Shown: piece after piece, positions 33,497-42,227 of the stretch
Layout of the letters: each line of letters begins with the position of its first letter
Numbering within the stretch: the first letter of the stretch is position 1
Assembly: GCA_050260415.1 (NCBI GenBank)
Contig: JBLNCE010000150.1
Location: 1 to 64,000, forward strand
Length of the DNA: 64,000 nt
Direction of reading: 5' to 3'
Source of the DNA: JBLNCE01 sp050260415
GTDB lineage: Bacteria; Bacillota; UBA4882; JAAYXC01
The notes under the pieces: generated by a model
Told to the model about the DNA's origin: nothing
The model's input: only the letters and a program-made list of their open reading frames with translations
The model's database searches: none
Program-made: the position numbers and the translations under genes

Positions 33497-33522
33497 GCCC
33501 GGGCGAAGAGCACCGGGCTTTT
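33497..33522 (+). terminator. Terminator inside the head operon
   Basis: Stem GCCCGG/CCGGGC with a 10-nt loop and TTTT. A terminator here would separate the MuF/cargo genes from the protease and capsid genes, or only damp read-through. Confidence 0.65.
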
Positions 33523-33543
33523 CCATGCCTGCGAGGTGGGACT

Positions 33544-34152
33544 ATGGAGGTTTGCCTCGGAATCGAGCCGGTCATGCAACCCCGTCCTTCTCGAAATTCT
33601 GGCGGGGATTGCTTTGCTTGCGCCATGACGGCCGCGCTCAGGTATCTATACCCTGATGTCGAGACGACTTTTGATCGAGCGTTCGAACTGTTCCGCGAGA
33701 AATATTACCAGAGTGAAAAGACATGCATCGCGAATGATTGGGTCGGCCTGCAACATGCGCTCGACAAGGCCTGCGACGAGTTTGGGTCCCTTGAAGTCGA
33801 AATCGACATCGTCGATCCCCGCTTCAACCTAAAGCACTTCGGCTATGGTTGGCTGCTTGCCTTGGAGAGTGACCGCTATGTTCTAAGGTTGGAGGGATGG
33901 CTCCGGGGCGGATGGGTGGCCTTCACCCAGATCTCCTTCTCCGGTGGCGGACCGCTGGCCGTAATTGACCACTTCGTACTGATCGACGGGGTCAGGAAGC
34001 TTTGGGAGCCGATGGAATCAGGGGGGAGCTCCTTGAACGAGTACGTCCACGTGGTCTGCTCGGTCAAGGGGGCATATTGGATTCGCGCTTTGGACTTCCT
34101 GCGCAATCACGGCGGCGCGGCGCTCATGCTTTGCCGGCGCGAACAATATTGA
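33544..34152 (+). CDS. Papain-like cysteine peptidase candidate
   Basis: A 202-residue protein with features of the papain/C39 fold: NSGGDCFACAMTAALRYLYP places Cys 23 (or 26) at the head of a helix, and AVIDHFVLIDGV supplies His 143 and Asp 148. The region between has WVAFTQISFSGGG. It is not a standard head gene and may be co-packaged cargo or process a head protein. ATG preceded by GAGGTGGGACT. Family assignment is by motif only. Confidence 0.5.
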   Translation: MEVCLGIEPVMQPRPSRNSGGDCFACAMTAALRYLYPDVETTFDRAFELFREKYYQSEKTCIANDWVGLQHALDKACDEFGSLEVEIDIVDPRFNLKHFGYGWLLALESDRYVLRLEGWLRGGWVAFTQISFSGGGPLAVIDHFVLIDGVRKLWEPMESGGSSLNEYVHVVCSVKGAYWIRALDFLRNHGGAALMLCRREQY

Positions 34153-34169
34153 CCGAAGAGGGAGGTGGT

Positions 34170-34640
34170 ATGGTGCTCGCGGAGATCAGCAAGGCGCGGA
34201 CCCCGGCGAAGGGAGATCCAGGCGGGCAGCAGGTTGAGAGGGTCGTCGCCTTCAAGCGTGTCGATTCGGCGCAACAGATCGTCTATGGGGAGGTCTACAT
34301 CCCCAATGTCCGGGACACGCACGGGAACTGGATGACAGCCGAGGAAATTGAGAAGATGGCCCACCGGTTCCTCATGAAGTTCCGCAATACACAGATCGAC
34401 CTGCAGCACGACATGGAGCCTGATGAGGGCGCCGTGGTCGAGTCGTTCATCGCCCGCGAGAACGACCCCGACTTCACCCCGGGGGCCTGGGTACTGGCAA
34501 CCAAGGTCTTCAAGACCGAGACCTGGACGGCCATCATGAACGGGGAGATCACCGGGTATTCCCTATATGGCCTGGGTGTTTTAATTCCTGACGAACCCGA
34601 TGACGAGGGCGGAGAGGGAGGTGATACGGGTGGCCAATAA
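34170..34640 (+). CDS. XkdF-like prohead protease
   Basis: A 156-residue protein like the N-terminal part of Bacillus PBSX XkdF, a predicted phage serine protease. QQIVYGEVYIPNVRDTHGNW, TQIDLQHDMEPD and VFKTETWTAIMNGEITGYSL are the family blocks. It matures the capsid. ATG (or the adjacent GTG) after GGGAGGTGGT. The tail is acidic and Gly-rich. Confidence 0.82.
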   Translation: MVLAEISKARTPAKGDPGGQQVERVVAFKRVDSAQQIVYGEVYIPNVRDTHGNWMTAEEIEKMAHRFLMKFRNTQIDLQHDMEPDEGAVVESFIARENDPDFTPGAWVLATKVFKTETWTAIMNGEITGYSLYGLGVLIPDEPDDEGGEGGDTGGQ

Positions 34641-35493
34641 CCAGACCCCGCCGCCTGGGGAGCTTCGTGACGTCGATGTGCAGCTCGTGTCCCTGGTCGA
34701 TAAGGGCGCGAACCGCTGCAAGTTCAAGATCTTCAAGCAGGCAGGTGAGATCGTGAACAAGGTTTTGGGTAAACAGGATACGGCCATAGCGCCGGCACCG
34801 CCGCCGAGCTTCCAACAGCGCATGCAGGCCGAGGCCGCCGAGGAAGCGACCAGGAACGGTTTCTGGGCGTTCCGTTCGACGATTGAGGATATCCTGCGCA
34901 GTGAAGCCGTAACGGACAAGCTCGCGGCGATCGGCGCGACCTTCGAGGAGTTCAAGACCTGGCTCCTGGCGCGGGTGACTCTCCTGGGCCTCACCAAGGC
35001 GGCCGAGGAGATCAGCAGCATCGAGCGGGTTGTGCTCGAAAAGGCCGGCAAGAAGATCAGCGCCGAACGGTTAGGCAAACTCAAGGCAGCCTTGGCTGCC
35101 CTCAATGAGGTCGTGACCGAGGCCGAGACGGAAGACAACAATCCGGAAGGGGGAAAAACGAACGTGAGTAATTCCACCACGCAGACCCAGCCCGACAAGC
35201 TGGACGAGATCCTGAAGGCGGTGAACGGCATCGCCACCCGCGTCGAGGCTTTGGAAAAGGCCGCGGCGGGGACCGAACCGCCCACAGGCGATCCGCCGGC
35301 AGAAGAACCTCCCGCGGGCAACCCGCCGACCGACCAAACCGCGCAGAAGCTCGACGAGGTGCTCAAGACTGTCAATGGCATCGCCACCCGCGTCGAGGCT
35401 TTGGAGAAAGCCCGCGGCGGTTCCAACCGGATCCCCGAAACGACCGAAGTCAAAAAGGCTGAAGAGGGATTCTGGGGCGGCAATTTCATCTAG
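34630..35493 (+). CDS. Scaffold-like protein with duplicated coiled-coil segment
   Basis: A 287-residue protein that begins DVQLVSLVDKGANRCKFKIF, as in the C-terminal part of XkdF-type proteins. Residues about 190-212 and 238-260 are near-identical repeats (LDEILKAVNGIATRVEALEK and LDEVLKTVNGIATRVEALEK). A GTG at 35164, in frame and behind GGAAGGGGG, could start a nested product of 109 residues, as for lambda Nu3. Probably scaffolding. The GTG start at 34630 has GGAGG 8 nt upstream. Confidence 0.65.
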   Translation: MANNQTPPPGELRDVDVQLVSLVDKGANRCKFKIFKQAGEIVNKVLGKQDTAIAPAPPPSFQQRMQAEAAEEATRNGFWAFRSTIEDILRSEAVTDKLAAIGATFEEFKTWLLARVTLLGLTKAAEEISSIERVVLEKAGKKISAERLGKLKAALAALNEVVTEAETEDNNPEGGKTNVSNSTTQTQPDKLDEILKAVNGIATRVEALEKAAAGTEPPTGDPPAEEPPAGNPPTDQTAQKLDEVLKTVNGIATRVEALEKARGGSNRIPETTEVKKAEEGFWGGNFI

Positions 35494-35526
35494 GCGGTAG
35501 TCTAGCAGCATAACAAGCAGCAAGAG

Positions 35527-35549
35527 GCGCCAGGAGGCGCTTTCATTTT
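35527..35549 (+). terminator. Weak hairpin terminator before capsid gene
   Basis: GCGCC-AGGA-GGCGC followed by TTTCATTTT. The 5-bp stem is short; it might attenuate transcription between scaffold and capsid. Confidence 0.4.
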
Positions 35550-35581
35550 GCCTCGAATGCTGACAAATGGGGTGATGACAG

Positions 35582-36508
35582 TTGACCAGCAATCGCGCCA
35601 TGCTGCGTAAGGACGCGATCACCACCGGCGCTCTGGCGACCGGCGGGCAGCTCAACCCGCAACAGGCGGACAAGTTCATCGATTACATGGTGGAGCAGAC
35701 GCAACTGCTCCAGGACGTCACGGTCATCCGGATGAACTCCAACAAGTACGATCTCGACACCATCGGCGTCGGCAGCCGCATCATCAGGAAGGCGGTCGAG
35801 GCCACGGAACCCACGGAGACCGCCGGCATCAGCACCGGCAAACGGCAGCTCAGCACAACCGAGATCATCCTGCCGTTCGACATCTCGTTGTCGTTCCTTG
35901 AGGACAACATCGAGCGGGCGGGCGCGGAGGACCACATCGCGCGGCTCTTCGCGCAACAGTTTGGGAACGACCTCGTGGACCTGGCCGTCAACGGCGACGT
36001 AGACGCGGGTGCGGGTCCCGACCAGGCATTCCTCAGCATCGAGAATGGGTGGCTCAAGATCCTGTTCGCCGTTGGCTCCGGCGCTCACATCTACGACAAC
36101 AACGCCAGTCAGGACTTCAAGGGCGTAGTCTTTCCGGCCATGCTGGCGCAACTGCCGAACAAATTCAAGAACAACCTGCCGGATCTGCGGTTCTATGTCT
36201 CGCCCACGGCCGAGGAGGCCTACAGGTCCCAGCTCTCCACGCGGCAGACGGCGCTCGGCGACGAGTACACAGCCACGGGCAAGCGCGCCGAATTCATGGG
36301 CGTCAAGGTCGTGCCCATCCCGTATCTGCCGGTCGATATCCACCTGCTCACCCCGCGGCTCAATCTGTGCGTCGGCATCCAGCGCCAGATGACCACGGAC
36401 AAGGAGCGCAAGCCGCGCAAGCGGATCATGGAGTACACCATGACCGCCCGGATCGACTTTGAGGTGAAGAATCCGGACGCCGTGGTCGCTTCCAAAAACA
36501 TGCCATAA
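35582..36508 (+). CDS. Major capsid protein
   Basis: A 308-residue protein of the P2-type major capsid family (HK97 fold). LNPQQADKFIDYMVEQTQLL at the N terminus, VTVIRMNSNKYDLDTIGVGS, FDISLSFLEDNIER and FMGVKVVPIPYLP near the C terminus are typical. It follows protease and scaffold in the usual order. TTG start behind GGGGTGATGACAG. Confidence 0.9.
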   Translation: MTSNRAMLRKDAITTGALATGGQLNPQQADKFIDYMVEQTQLLQDVTVIRMNSNKYDLDTIGVGSRIIRKAVEATEPTETAGISTGKRQLSTTEIILPFDISLSFLEDNIERAGAEDHIARLFAQQFGNDLVDLAVNGDVDAGAGPDQAFLSIENGWLKILFAVGSGAHIYDNNASQDFKGVVFPAMLAQLPNKFKNNLPDLRFYVSPTAEEAYRSQLSTRQTALGDEYTATGKRAEFMGVKVVPIPYLPVDIHLLTPRLNLCVGIQRQMTTDKERKPRKRIMEYTMTARIDFEVKNPDAVVASKNMP

Positions 36509-36550
36509 TCTTTCGCCCTCGATTATGGCCATTAAAGGAGGCAGGACATA

Positions 36551-36826
36551 TTGGCCAAGAACAACAACGCAAACCGAGGAGGTAACAAGGGGAAGATCGA
36601 CGTCGTTCTCACCGGCGCCGGATCGTTCGCCACGGGTAAGGTTCCCGGGCGGATCTTCATCCGGGGGAAGGCGGAGCCGGTCTCCGAAAAGGAGGCACGC
36701 CTTCTGTTGGGCACGCAACTGTTCAAGCTCGATTCGGCGGGCGCGGATTTGCCTGCTGCCGACGACGATCCGCCCGCTGGTAGCGATCCCAACGAAACCG
36801 GTGAAAATGAAGAGGACGACGAATAA
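36551..36826 (+). CDS. Small acidic-tail head protein
   Basis: A 91-residue protein with a compact core (IDVVLTGAGSFATGKVPGRI) and an acidic low-complexity tail. Its position after the capsid suits a decoration or head-fibre protein; no family recognised. TTG start with AAAGGAGG upstream. Confidence 0.6.
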   Translation: MAKNNNANRGGNKGKIDVVLTGAGSFATGKVPGRIFIRGKAEPVSEKEARLLLGTQLFKLDSAGADLPAADDDPPAGSDPNETGENEEDDE

Positions 36827-36840
36827 CAAGGGGGAGCAGC

Positions 36841-37068
36841 ATGGACAAGCAGAAACGGTTCGTGACTACCGACCTGGGCCTCGCGGCATATCTGAAGCTG
36901 CGAGGCCTGGTCCTTTCTTCGGTTGACAGGTCTGTCCCAAACGCGGTCACGTTCGTCTTCGAGGATGAACTCGATGTCTGCGAACAGCTCCGCATGGAGT
37001 ACGTGAATAGCGACTACTACCGGTTCAACGCCGAACTGCGCGGTGTGAAAAAGCTCGTGCATGGCTAG
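36841..37068 (+). CDS. DUF5659-like protein
   Basis: A 75-residue protein with FVTTDLGLAAYLKLRGL and VTFVFEDE, the pattern of DUF5659, a small domain often found among Bacillota phage head genes. ATG with AGGGGGAGCAGC upstream. Confidence 0.72.
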   Translation: MDKQKRFVTTDLGLAAYLKLRGLVLSSVDRSVPNAVTFVFEDELDVCEQLRMEYVNSDYYRFNAELRGVKKLVHG

Positions 37069-37079
37069 GGGGCGGGATC

Positions 37080-37697
37080 ATGTATTGCACGATAGAGGAA
37101 CTGCGTGCCGAGGGCGTCACTACCGAGCAGGCAACCGATGACCGCCTGACGGAACTCATCGGCTTGGCCACGAACTACATCGACGCCATGACCGAGCAAT
37201 GGTTCGAGCCACGCGATCAGACGATACTGCTGGACGGGAACGACTCCTGCCTTCTGATGCTGCCGGTGTTCCTGATCTCGGCTACATCAGTCAAGGTTGA
37301 CGGGGAGGATATTACGGGGTACAAGATCTATAACCGCTTCGTGCCCGATGATAGGCTTGCGCCGGCTATTTACCGGGATGACAAATGGCCGGTCGGCGTT
37401 CAGAACGTCGAAATAGCGGGGTCCTGGGGGTATGTCGATCAGAACTTTACCTACGAAAAGGTTACCCCGCCACGCATCAAACGTTGCTGCATGCGGCTCG
37501 TCATCCGTGACCTTGCTCCCCTCGGCGACCAGGCCGGCCAGGAGGACCGGAAGCGGACGCGGATCATCAGCGAATCGACGGACGGACACAGTTACACCCT
37601 GGCGCGGCTGGCAATGTTCCCCGCACTGACTGGCGATCCGGACATCGACGAGGTTCTTAGCTATTATAAGCGGTCTTGCCGAGTGGAGTTGATCTGA
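37080..37697 (+). CDS. Head-tail connector protein
   Basis: A 205-residue protein with the N-terminal helices of gp6/YqbG-type connectors (TDDRLTELIGLATNYIDAMT) and a beta-rich middle. The adaptor joins portal and neck. Position between capsid and head-closure genes supports this. Confidence 0.78.
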   Translation: MYCTIEELRAEGVTTEQATDDRLTELIGLATNYIDAMTEQWFEPRDQTILLDGNDSCLLMLPVFLISATSVKVDGEDITGYKIYNRFVPDDRLAPAIYRDDKWPVGVQNVEIAGSWGYVDQNFTYEKVTPPRIKRCCMRLVIRDLAPLGDQAGQEDRKRTRIISESTDGHSYTLARLAMFPALTGDPDIDEVLSYYKRSCRVELI

Positions 37698-38078
37698 ATG
37701 CGGCCTCGGCTCGTGCATCCCGTAGCATGTCAGATCCGGCGTATCAATCAGGCCGGTACCGAGACGGATCCCGTCTTCCGGGAGCCGGTGGCCGGCACCC
37801 AGTACGGCGATCCTGTCCCGTTCAGTGCTCAAGTCAAATACCAGCGCCACTCCCAACAGAACATGGTACCCGGCGGCGATTCTCCGCTCTCGGCCGGTAG
37901 CCTGACCATGGAGCGAACCGATTACGACCAACGGGGCGGGTTCGGAGTCGGGGACAAGATCGTCTCCATCGCCGGGGAGACGGTCGAGCTCTACCTAATC
38001 GATGTGCAGCCAGCGGGAGTCTATATGGGGCGTGCCTGGCTAATGCGCCTGGTGTTCGAATCGCGCCCGCGGGGGTGA
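37698..38078 (+). CDS. Head-closure/neck protein
   Basis: A 126-residue beta-rich protein starting directly after the connector stop. Size and position match head-closure (stopper) proteins; PVPFSAQVKYQRHSQQNMVP is typical in style but no motif is decisive. Confidence 0.6.
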   Translation: MRPRLVHPVACQIRRINQAGTETDPVFREPVAGTQYGDPVPFSAQVKYQRHSQQNMVPGGDSPLSAGSLTMERTDYDQRGGFGVGDKIVSIAGETVELYLIDVQPAGVYMGRAWLMRLVFESRPRG

Positions 38079-38082
38079 GGCT

Positions 38083-38643
38083 ATGGCCGGCGGCGGCCTG
38101 ATCGGCGACTGGGCCAAGGCCAAGGCAATCCTGGACAACATAGACGCCAACTTCAAGCCCGCCTACAAGCGGGCTTTGGCGCGCGTTGGGGCCAAGGCTG
38201 AGAAGGCGCTCAAGGAAGGCATGACCTCCGGTGCTCCAGGCGGGCAGGCATATGCGCCGAATCATCCGTTCACGGTGGATCGCAAGGGTAGTTCCAAGCC
38301 GCTAATCGATAACGCCGACCTGCGCAACAGCATTAGAGCGCGGCAATTCGATGGCGGCATATTCGTCGGTGTAAACCGGACGGCGCGGAACAAAGACGGC
38401 AAGCCGGAGATCAACATCGCGGCCATCCATGAACTTGGCGACGGCCAGGGCGGGGATCTGTACATCAAGGTCACGCCCAAGATGCGCGGGTATCTGGGCT
38501 CTCAGGGCCTACACTTGAAGGCTGACACCCAGTTCATCCGCATCCCGCGCCGTCCCACGTTCGAACCGGTGTGGGTGAAGGAGAAGGACGGCTGGGCCAA
38601 GGAGTTCGTCGAGGACGTGGCCCAAGGCACGATCGGGGGGTGA
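38083..38643 (+). CDS. HK97 gp10-like/virion morphogenesis protein
   Basis: A 186-residue protein with an N-terminal helix of the gp10/tail-completion type and PLIDNADLRNSIRARQFDG followed by AAIHELGDGQGG, the blocks seen in phage virion morphogenesis proteins. Acts in neck or tail completion. Confidence 0.72.
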   Translation: MAGGGLIGDWAKAKAILDNIDANFKPAYKRALARVGAKAEKALKEGMTSGAPGGQAYAPNHPFTVDRKGSSKPLIDNADLRNSIRARQFDGGIFVGVNRTARNKDGKPEINIAAIHELGDGQGGDLYIKVTPKMRGYLGSQGLHLKADTQFIRIPRRPTFEPVWVKEKDGWAKEFVEDVAQGTIGG

Positions 38644-38647
38644 TGGT

Positions 38648-39214
38648 TTGCTCAAGCTGATATCCCGAACACTGGTCGAAAGACTGCAGGCCGCCGTCCT
38701 AGCAAATACGGTCATCACCACGCATAGCGACATCCTGGAGATCGCCCAGCTGCCGGTCCTGGTCGTGTTCCAGCCCGAGCTGGAGCCGGTTCGGCCGGAC
38801 CATGCCAACGAGAACAAGGTGTCAAAGGACGAGGAGACCGGTACCTCTTTGACCACTCTGCCCGGCGGGTTTTACCATCTGGGATTCGACTACGAGATTA
38901 CGGCCGAAAACACACGGGAAGTCCTGACGATCGGCCAATCGCTGCTGGTCTGGTTATCCGCACATCCGTACCTGACGGTGACGGTGGATGACGTAGATCA
39001 CGAGTTCGAGCTTGATGCACCGGATCCACTCTCGCGGCCCGGCAGAACAAGTGGGGCTAACCTGCGCCGGGCATCCGGTCGGTTGGTCATTCGTGACGTG
39101 GAGCTGCCGTCCGGAGTGTATCGCGTCGGCAAACTGGCCAAGCAGTTCCGGATCACGTATCAGAACGACCGCGGCGGCCAGGATGTTCTGCAACACAGTA
39201 TGAAACGGGGGTGA
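38648..39214 (+). CDS. Tail terminator-like protein
   Basis: A 188-residue protein located where tail terminators (tail-to-neck cap) normally lie, before sheath. Mixed alpha/beta, no signature recognised. TTG start behind GGGGTGATGGT. Confidence 0.55.
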   Translation: MLKLISRTLVERLQAAVLANTVITTHSDILEIAQLPVLVVFQPELEPVRPDHANENKVSKDEETGTSLTTLPGGFYHLGFDYEITAENTREVLTIGQSLLVWLSAHPYLTVTVDDVDHEFELDAPDPLSRPGRTSGANLRRASGRLVIRDVELPSGVYRVGKLAKQFRITYQNDRGGQDVLQHSMKRG

Positions 39215-39218
39215 TTGA

Positions 39219-39428
39219 GTGTTTCGCGTAAAGAATGTGACCCGCCATCCGCTGACCATTGACCTGGGGGATAAGCGGTCCTTACACCTGCTGCCGCAGG
39301 CAGAGGAGAAGATCTCCGACGCCGATGCGGGGGCACCGCAGGTCCGGGCACTGGTCCGGGGTGGACACATCCGCCTGACCCAGATCGATACGCCAGCCAA
39401 GCAGCCGAAGAAAGCTGGCGGGGATTGA
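39219..39428 (+). CDS. Small protein before tail sheath
   Basis: A 69-residue, mostly beta protein (VKNVTRHPLTIDL, SLHLLPQAEEKI). Such small genes commonly precede the sheath gene in Bacillota myoviruses; role unknown. GTG start. Confidence 0.6.
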   Translation: MFRVKNVTRHPLTIDLGDKRSLHLLPQAEEKISDADAGAPQVRALVRGGHIRLTQIDTPAKQPKKAGGD

Positions 39429-39451
39429 AACGGAATGAGAGGTGAGAGATA

Positions 39452-40984
39452 ATGCCCGAATTTTTGAGTGCGGGACATCATATCACGGAGGCTGAGCCGC
39501 AGGTCGTGACGATCCGCGGGGTGCCCACGTCCACTGCCGCGTTCATCGGCATCTGCGAGCGTGGCCCCATCGGGGTGGCCACGCTCATTACAAGCTGGTC
39601 GCAGTTCGTCGAGAAATTCGGCGGATTCACGACGAATGGCTGGGTTGCCTATGCCGTGTATGGCCTGTTCTTGAATAACAGGGGCGCCCGGGCATACATC
39701 GTGCGGACCGCGCACTATACCGACGTCGGCGATCCCGACACCCTGACTGCGGTGGCCGCCACGGCCACGCTCAAAGACCGGCACAGCACGCCCGCGAACA
39801 CACTCACGGTGACCATGATTAACGGAGGCACCTGGGGCGACCGATTCAAAATCAAAATAACAGACGCGACCAAGGCGCCGACCAGCAAATTCCGCCTGGA
39901 GGTCCTGGAGACCGTGAACGGTCAGGATCTGTTGCGCGAGGCCTTCGATGAGCTGAGCATGGATCCGGCCAGTGCGGACTATGTCGAGACGCGCATCAAC
40001 GGCATCAGCAAGTACATCATCGTCGAGGATCTCGAAAGCGCCACCATGGCGCCGAACGACCGGCCGGCGGTGGCCACGACGTCCCTGGCCGGAGGCAACG
40101 ACGGTCTGACGAACTTGGCGGATACCGACTATATCGGCTCCGCCGCAGGGCGCACTGGATTCTATGCACTGGATGTTATCGCCGAGATGCTTCTGATTGC
40201 CGTTCCCGGCGTGACGACCTCGGCGGTGCAGAACGGTCTTCTGGATTACTGCGCCGGCCGGGCCGACTGCTTTGGCATCCTGGATTCGCCCCTGGGCGAC
40301 ACGCCGGATGAGGTCGTCGCCTATGTCCAGACCACCGCGAATTTCAATTCCACTTACGGCGCGATCTACTATCCCTGGGTGCAGATCATGGATCCGCTGA
40401 CGCAACGGCCCGCACTGGTGCCGCCGTCCGGATTCGTCATCGGCGCGCATGCGCGGACGGACGGCGCCAAGGGCGTCTGGAAGACCGCCGCCGGCATCGA
40501 GGACGGCCGCCTAGCTGGGGTCATCGGTCTGGAGACCGACCTTGTGAACGACAAGGCGATCCGGGATGTGCTCTACCCGGCTCGCATCAATCCCATCTGC
40601 TCGCTCCGCGGCCTGGGGATCAGGGTCTATGGCGGCCGCACCCTGGATGGGGGAGGCAAGTTCCCGTACATCAACGAGCGCCGGACGTTTATCTTCTGCG
40701 AGCAGAGCATCAAAAACGGCACGCAGTTCGCCGAATTCGAGAACAATGAAGATCCGCTATGGAAGCGGCTGACCCGTTCGATCAATGCGTTCTTGCTCTT
40801 CGTGTGGAAACAGGGCGGGTTGCGGGGCCTGAAGCCGGCGGAGGCCTTTGCCGTTAAAGTCGATGCAGAACTCAACACTCAGGAGTGGATTGACCTTGGC
40901 ATCGTGCGCGGCCAGGTGGGCTTGGCCACGCAGCGTCCGGCCGAGTTCATTTGGTTCGAGTTTTCGCGCAAAATCCAGGTGTAA
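39452..40984 (+). CDS. Contractile tail sheath protein
   Basis: A 510-residue sheath protein that drives tail contraction. N-terminal IRGVPTSTAAFIGICERGPI and SWSQFVEKFGGF are family hallmarks. The C-terminal domain contains KAIRDVLYPARINPICSLR, RVYGGRTL, INERRTFIFCEQSI and FIWFEFSRKIQV as expected. This defines the phage as a myovirus. Confidence 0.95.
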   Translation: MPEFLSAGHHITEAEPQVVTIRGVPTSTAAFIGICERGPIGVATLITSWSQFVEKFGGFTTNGWVAYAVYGLFLNNRGARAYIVRTAHYTDVGDPDTLTAVAATATLKDRHSTPANTLTVTMINGGTWGDRFKIKITDATKAPTSKFRLEVLETVNGQDLLREAFDELSMDPASADYVETRINGISKYIIVEDLESATMAPNDRPAVATTSLAGGNDGLTNLADTDYIGSAAGRTGFYALDVIAEMLLIAVPGVTTSAVQNGLLDYCAGRADCFGILDSPLGDTPDEVVAYVQTTANFNSTYGAIYYPWVQIMDPLTQRPALVPPSGFVIGAHARTDGAKGVWKTAAGIEDGRLAGVIGLETDLVNDKAIRDVLYPARINPICSLRGLGIRVYGGRTLDGGGKFPYINERRTFIFCEQSIKNGTQFAEFENNEDPLWKRLTRSINAFLLFVWKQGGLRGLKPAEAFAVKVDAELNTQEWIDLGIVRGQVGLATQRPAEFIWFEFSRKIQV

Positions 40985-40997
40985 AGGGGTGAGATAA

Positions 40998-41453
40998 TTG
41001 GCTGGTAAGGCGCGCAGATACTACGACAAATTCAAATTCCGGGTGGAGATCGACGGCATCACCCAGGCCGGCTTCTCGAAGGCCGGGCCCCTGAAGGGCA
41101 GCGTCGAGGAAGTAGAGCACTACGAGGGCGGCGCGCTCCTTCCGGATAAGTCCCCCGGGCGTGGTAAGTTCGAGGACATCACGCTCGAGTATGGCGCCAC
41201 GGATAACATGGAGCTGTACGACTGGTTCGCACAGGTCCTAAACGCGGCCCAGGAAACCGGCGGCGCCGATCCGGACGAGTACAAGCGCAACTTGTCAATC
41301 ATTCAGCTCGACCGCGCCGGGAACGAGGTCCAGCGATTCAACGTCTTTGGCGCCTGGGTCAAGGAGTTCGAGGCCGGCGACTGGGACAACTCGTCCAACG
41401 AGAAGACCATCCGGAAGGCGGTCCTTTGCATCGATTACTTCGAGCCCGCGTAG
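40998..41453 (+). CDS. Tail tube protein
   Basis: A 151-residue protein of the T4-gp19/conserved phage tail region family. FKFRVEIDGITQAGFSKAGP and EVEHYEGG at the start and NVFGAWVKEFEAGDW near the end are typical. It forms the inner tube. TTG start after GGGGTGAGATAA. Confidence 0.92.
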   Translation: MAGKARRYYDKFKFRVEIDGITQAGFSKAGPLKGSVEEVEHYEGGALLPDKSPGRGKFEDITLEYGATDNMELYDWFAQVLNAAQETGGADPDEYKRNLSIIQLDRAGNEVQRFNVFGAWVKEFEAGDWDNSSNEKTIRKAVLCIDYFEPA

Positions 41454-41477
41454 GGCTGAGGAGGAACAGAAAACAGC

Positions 41478-42227
41478 ATGGACATGAAAAAATTGCCGAA
41501 GACCCTGGCCGAAGCCGAAATTCAACCAGGGGTTTTTCTTTTTCCGGGGCTGTGGGAGGGTGAACTCCGGGAGATGACCACGGCCGATGAGGACGCCCTC
41601 CTCAATCAGCGCCCAGGGCACGAGGGCGAAGCCGTCAACAAGGTTATGCAATCCTGCCTGGTCAAGCCCGAAGGAATCTCCGTCCAGGACCTCCTGATGG
41701 GAGACCGGCTCTTTCTGCTTTTCGCCTTGCGGCGGCTGACCCATGGTGACATCTATTCTTTGCGCGTAACGTGCCCCAGGTGTAATCACGGTTTTGTTTG
41801 GGATGAGTCTCTTGGGGACATCCAGGTCCAGTACCTGGCCGATCCGGCGTTCGCGGCGCCTGGTCATCTGTTTTCGTTCACACTGCCAAAGAGCGGCAAG
41901 ATGGTCAAGTTCCGCCTCGGACGTGGCCGGGACGAGCAACGGCTCCAGGTCATCCGGCGCGAGAATCGGGACCGGCTGATGACCTCGCTCATGGCCATGC
42001 GCGTCGTTGAACTCGACGGCGAGACGAACGTGACGCCCAAGTCCTTTGCCGCGTTGCCGGCATCTGACGCGGCCGCGTTGCGGACGGAGATCGAGGCCAG
42101 GGATTGCGGGGTCAATACCACCATCAAGGTGGAATGCCCCAACTGCTATCGCACCGATGAGATCGAGCTGCAACTCGACGCGGATTTTTTCGTACCGGGG
42201 AGGAGGCCGCGGCGCCAGGGCTCTTAA
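41478..42227 (+). CDS. Tail assembly chaperone (short form, gpG-like)
   Basis: A 249-residue protein between tube and tape measure. It contains two CxxC pairs (CPRCNHGF near 98 and CPNCYRTD near 219), so probably binds zinc, and resembles T4 baseplate/tail assembly proteins of the gp26-like family. Its 3' end carries the slippery heptamer T TTT TTC at codons 236-238, leading into a -1 frame, so a minority of ribosomes should make a longer form. ATG after GGAGG with long spacing. Confidence 0.8.
   Translation: MDMKKLPKTLAEAEIQPGVFLFPGLWEGELREMTTADEDALLNQRPGHEGEAVNKVMQSCLVKPEGISVQDLLMGDRLFLLFALRRLTHGDIYSLRVTCPRCNHGFVWDESLGDIQVQYLADPAFAAPGHLFSFTLPKSGKMVKFRLGRGRDEQRLQVIRRENRDRLMTSLMAMRVVELDGETNVTPKSFAALPASDAAALRTEIEARDCGVNTTIKVECPNCYRTDEIELQLDADFFVPGRRPRRQGS
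42185..42191 (+). promoter_or_regulatory. Programmed -1 frameshift site (T TTT TTC)
   Basis: In the zero frame the codons read GAT TTT TTC, giving the canonical X XXY YYZ heptamer. Slipping back one base opens a 76-codon frame. GGGGAGGAGG and a GC-rich stretch (GGCCGCGGCGCC) immediately downstream could stimulate slippage. Confidence 0.85.

Noticed and set aside
35543..36829. 428-codon frame antisense to the capsid gene
   Set aside because: Mirror frame of a clear P2-type capsid protein.
38954..40450. 498-codon open frame antisense to the tail sheath
   Set aside because: High-GC shadow frame; the plus-strand sheath protein is unambiguous and no ribosome site or family is seen.
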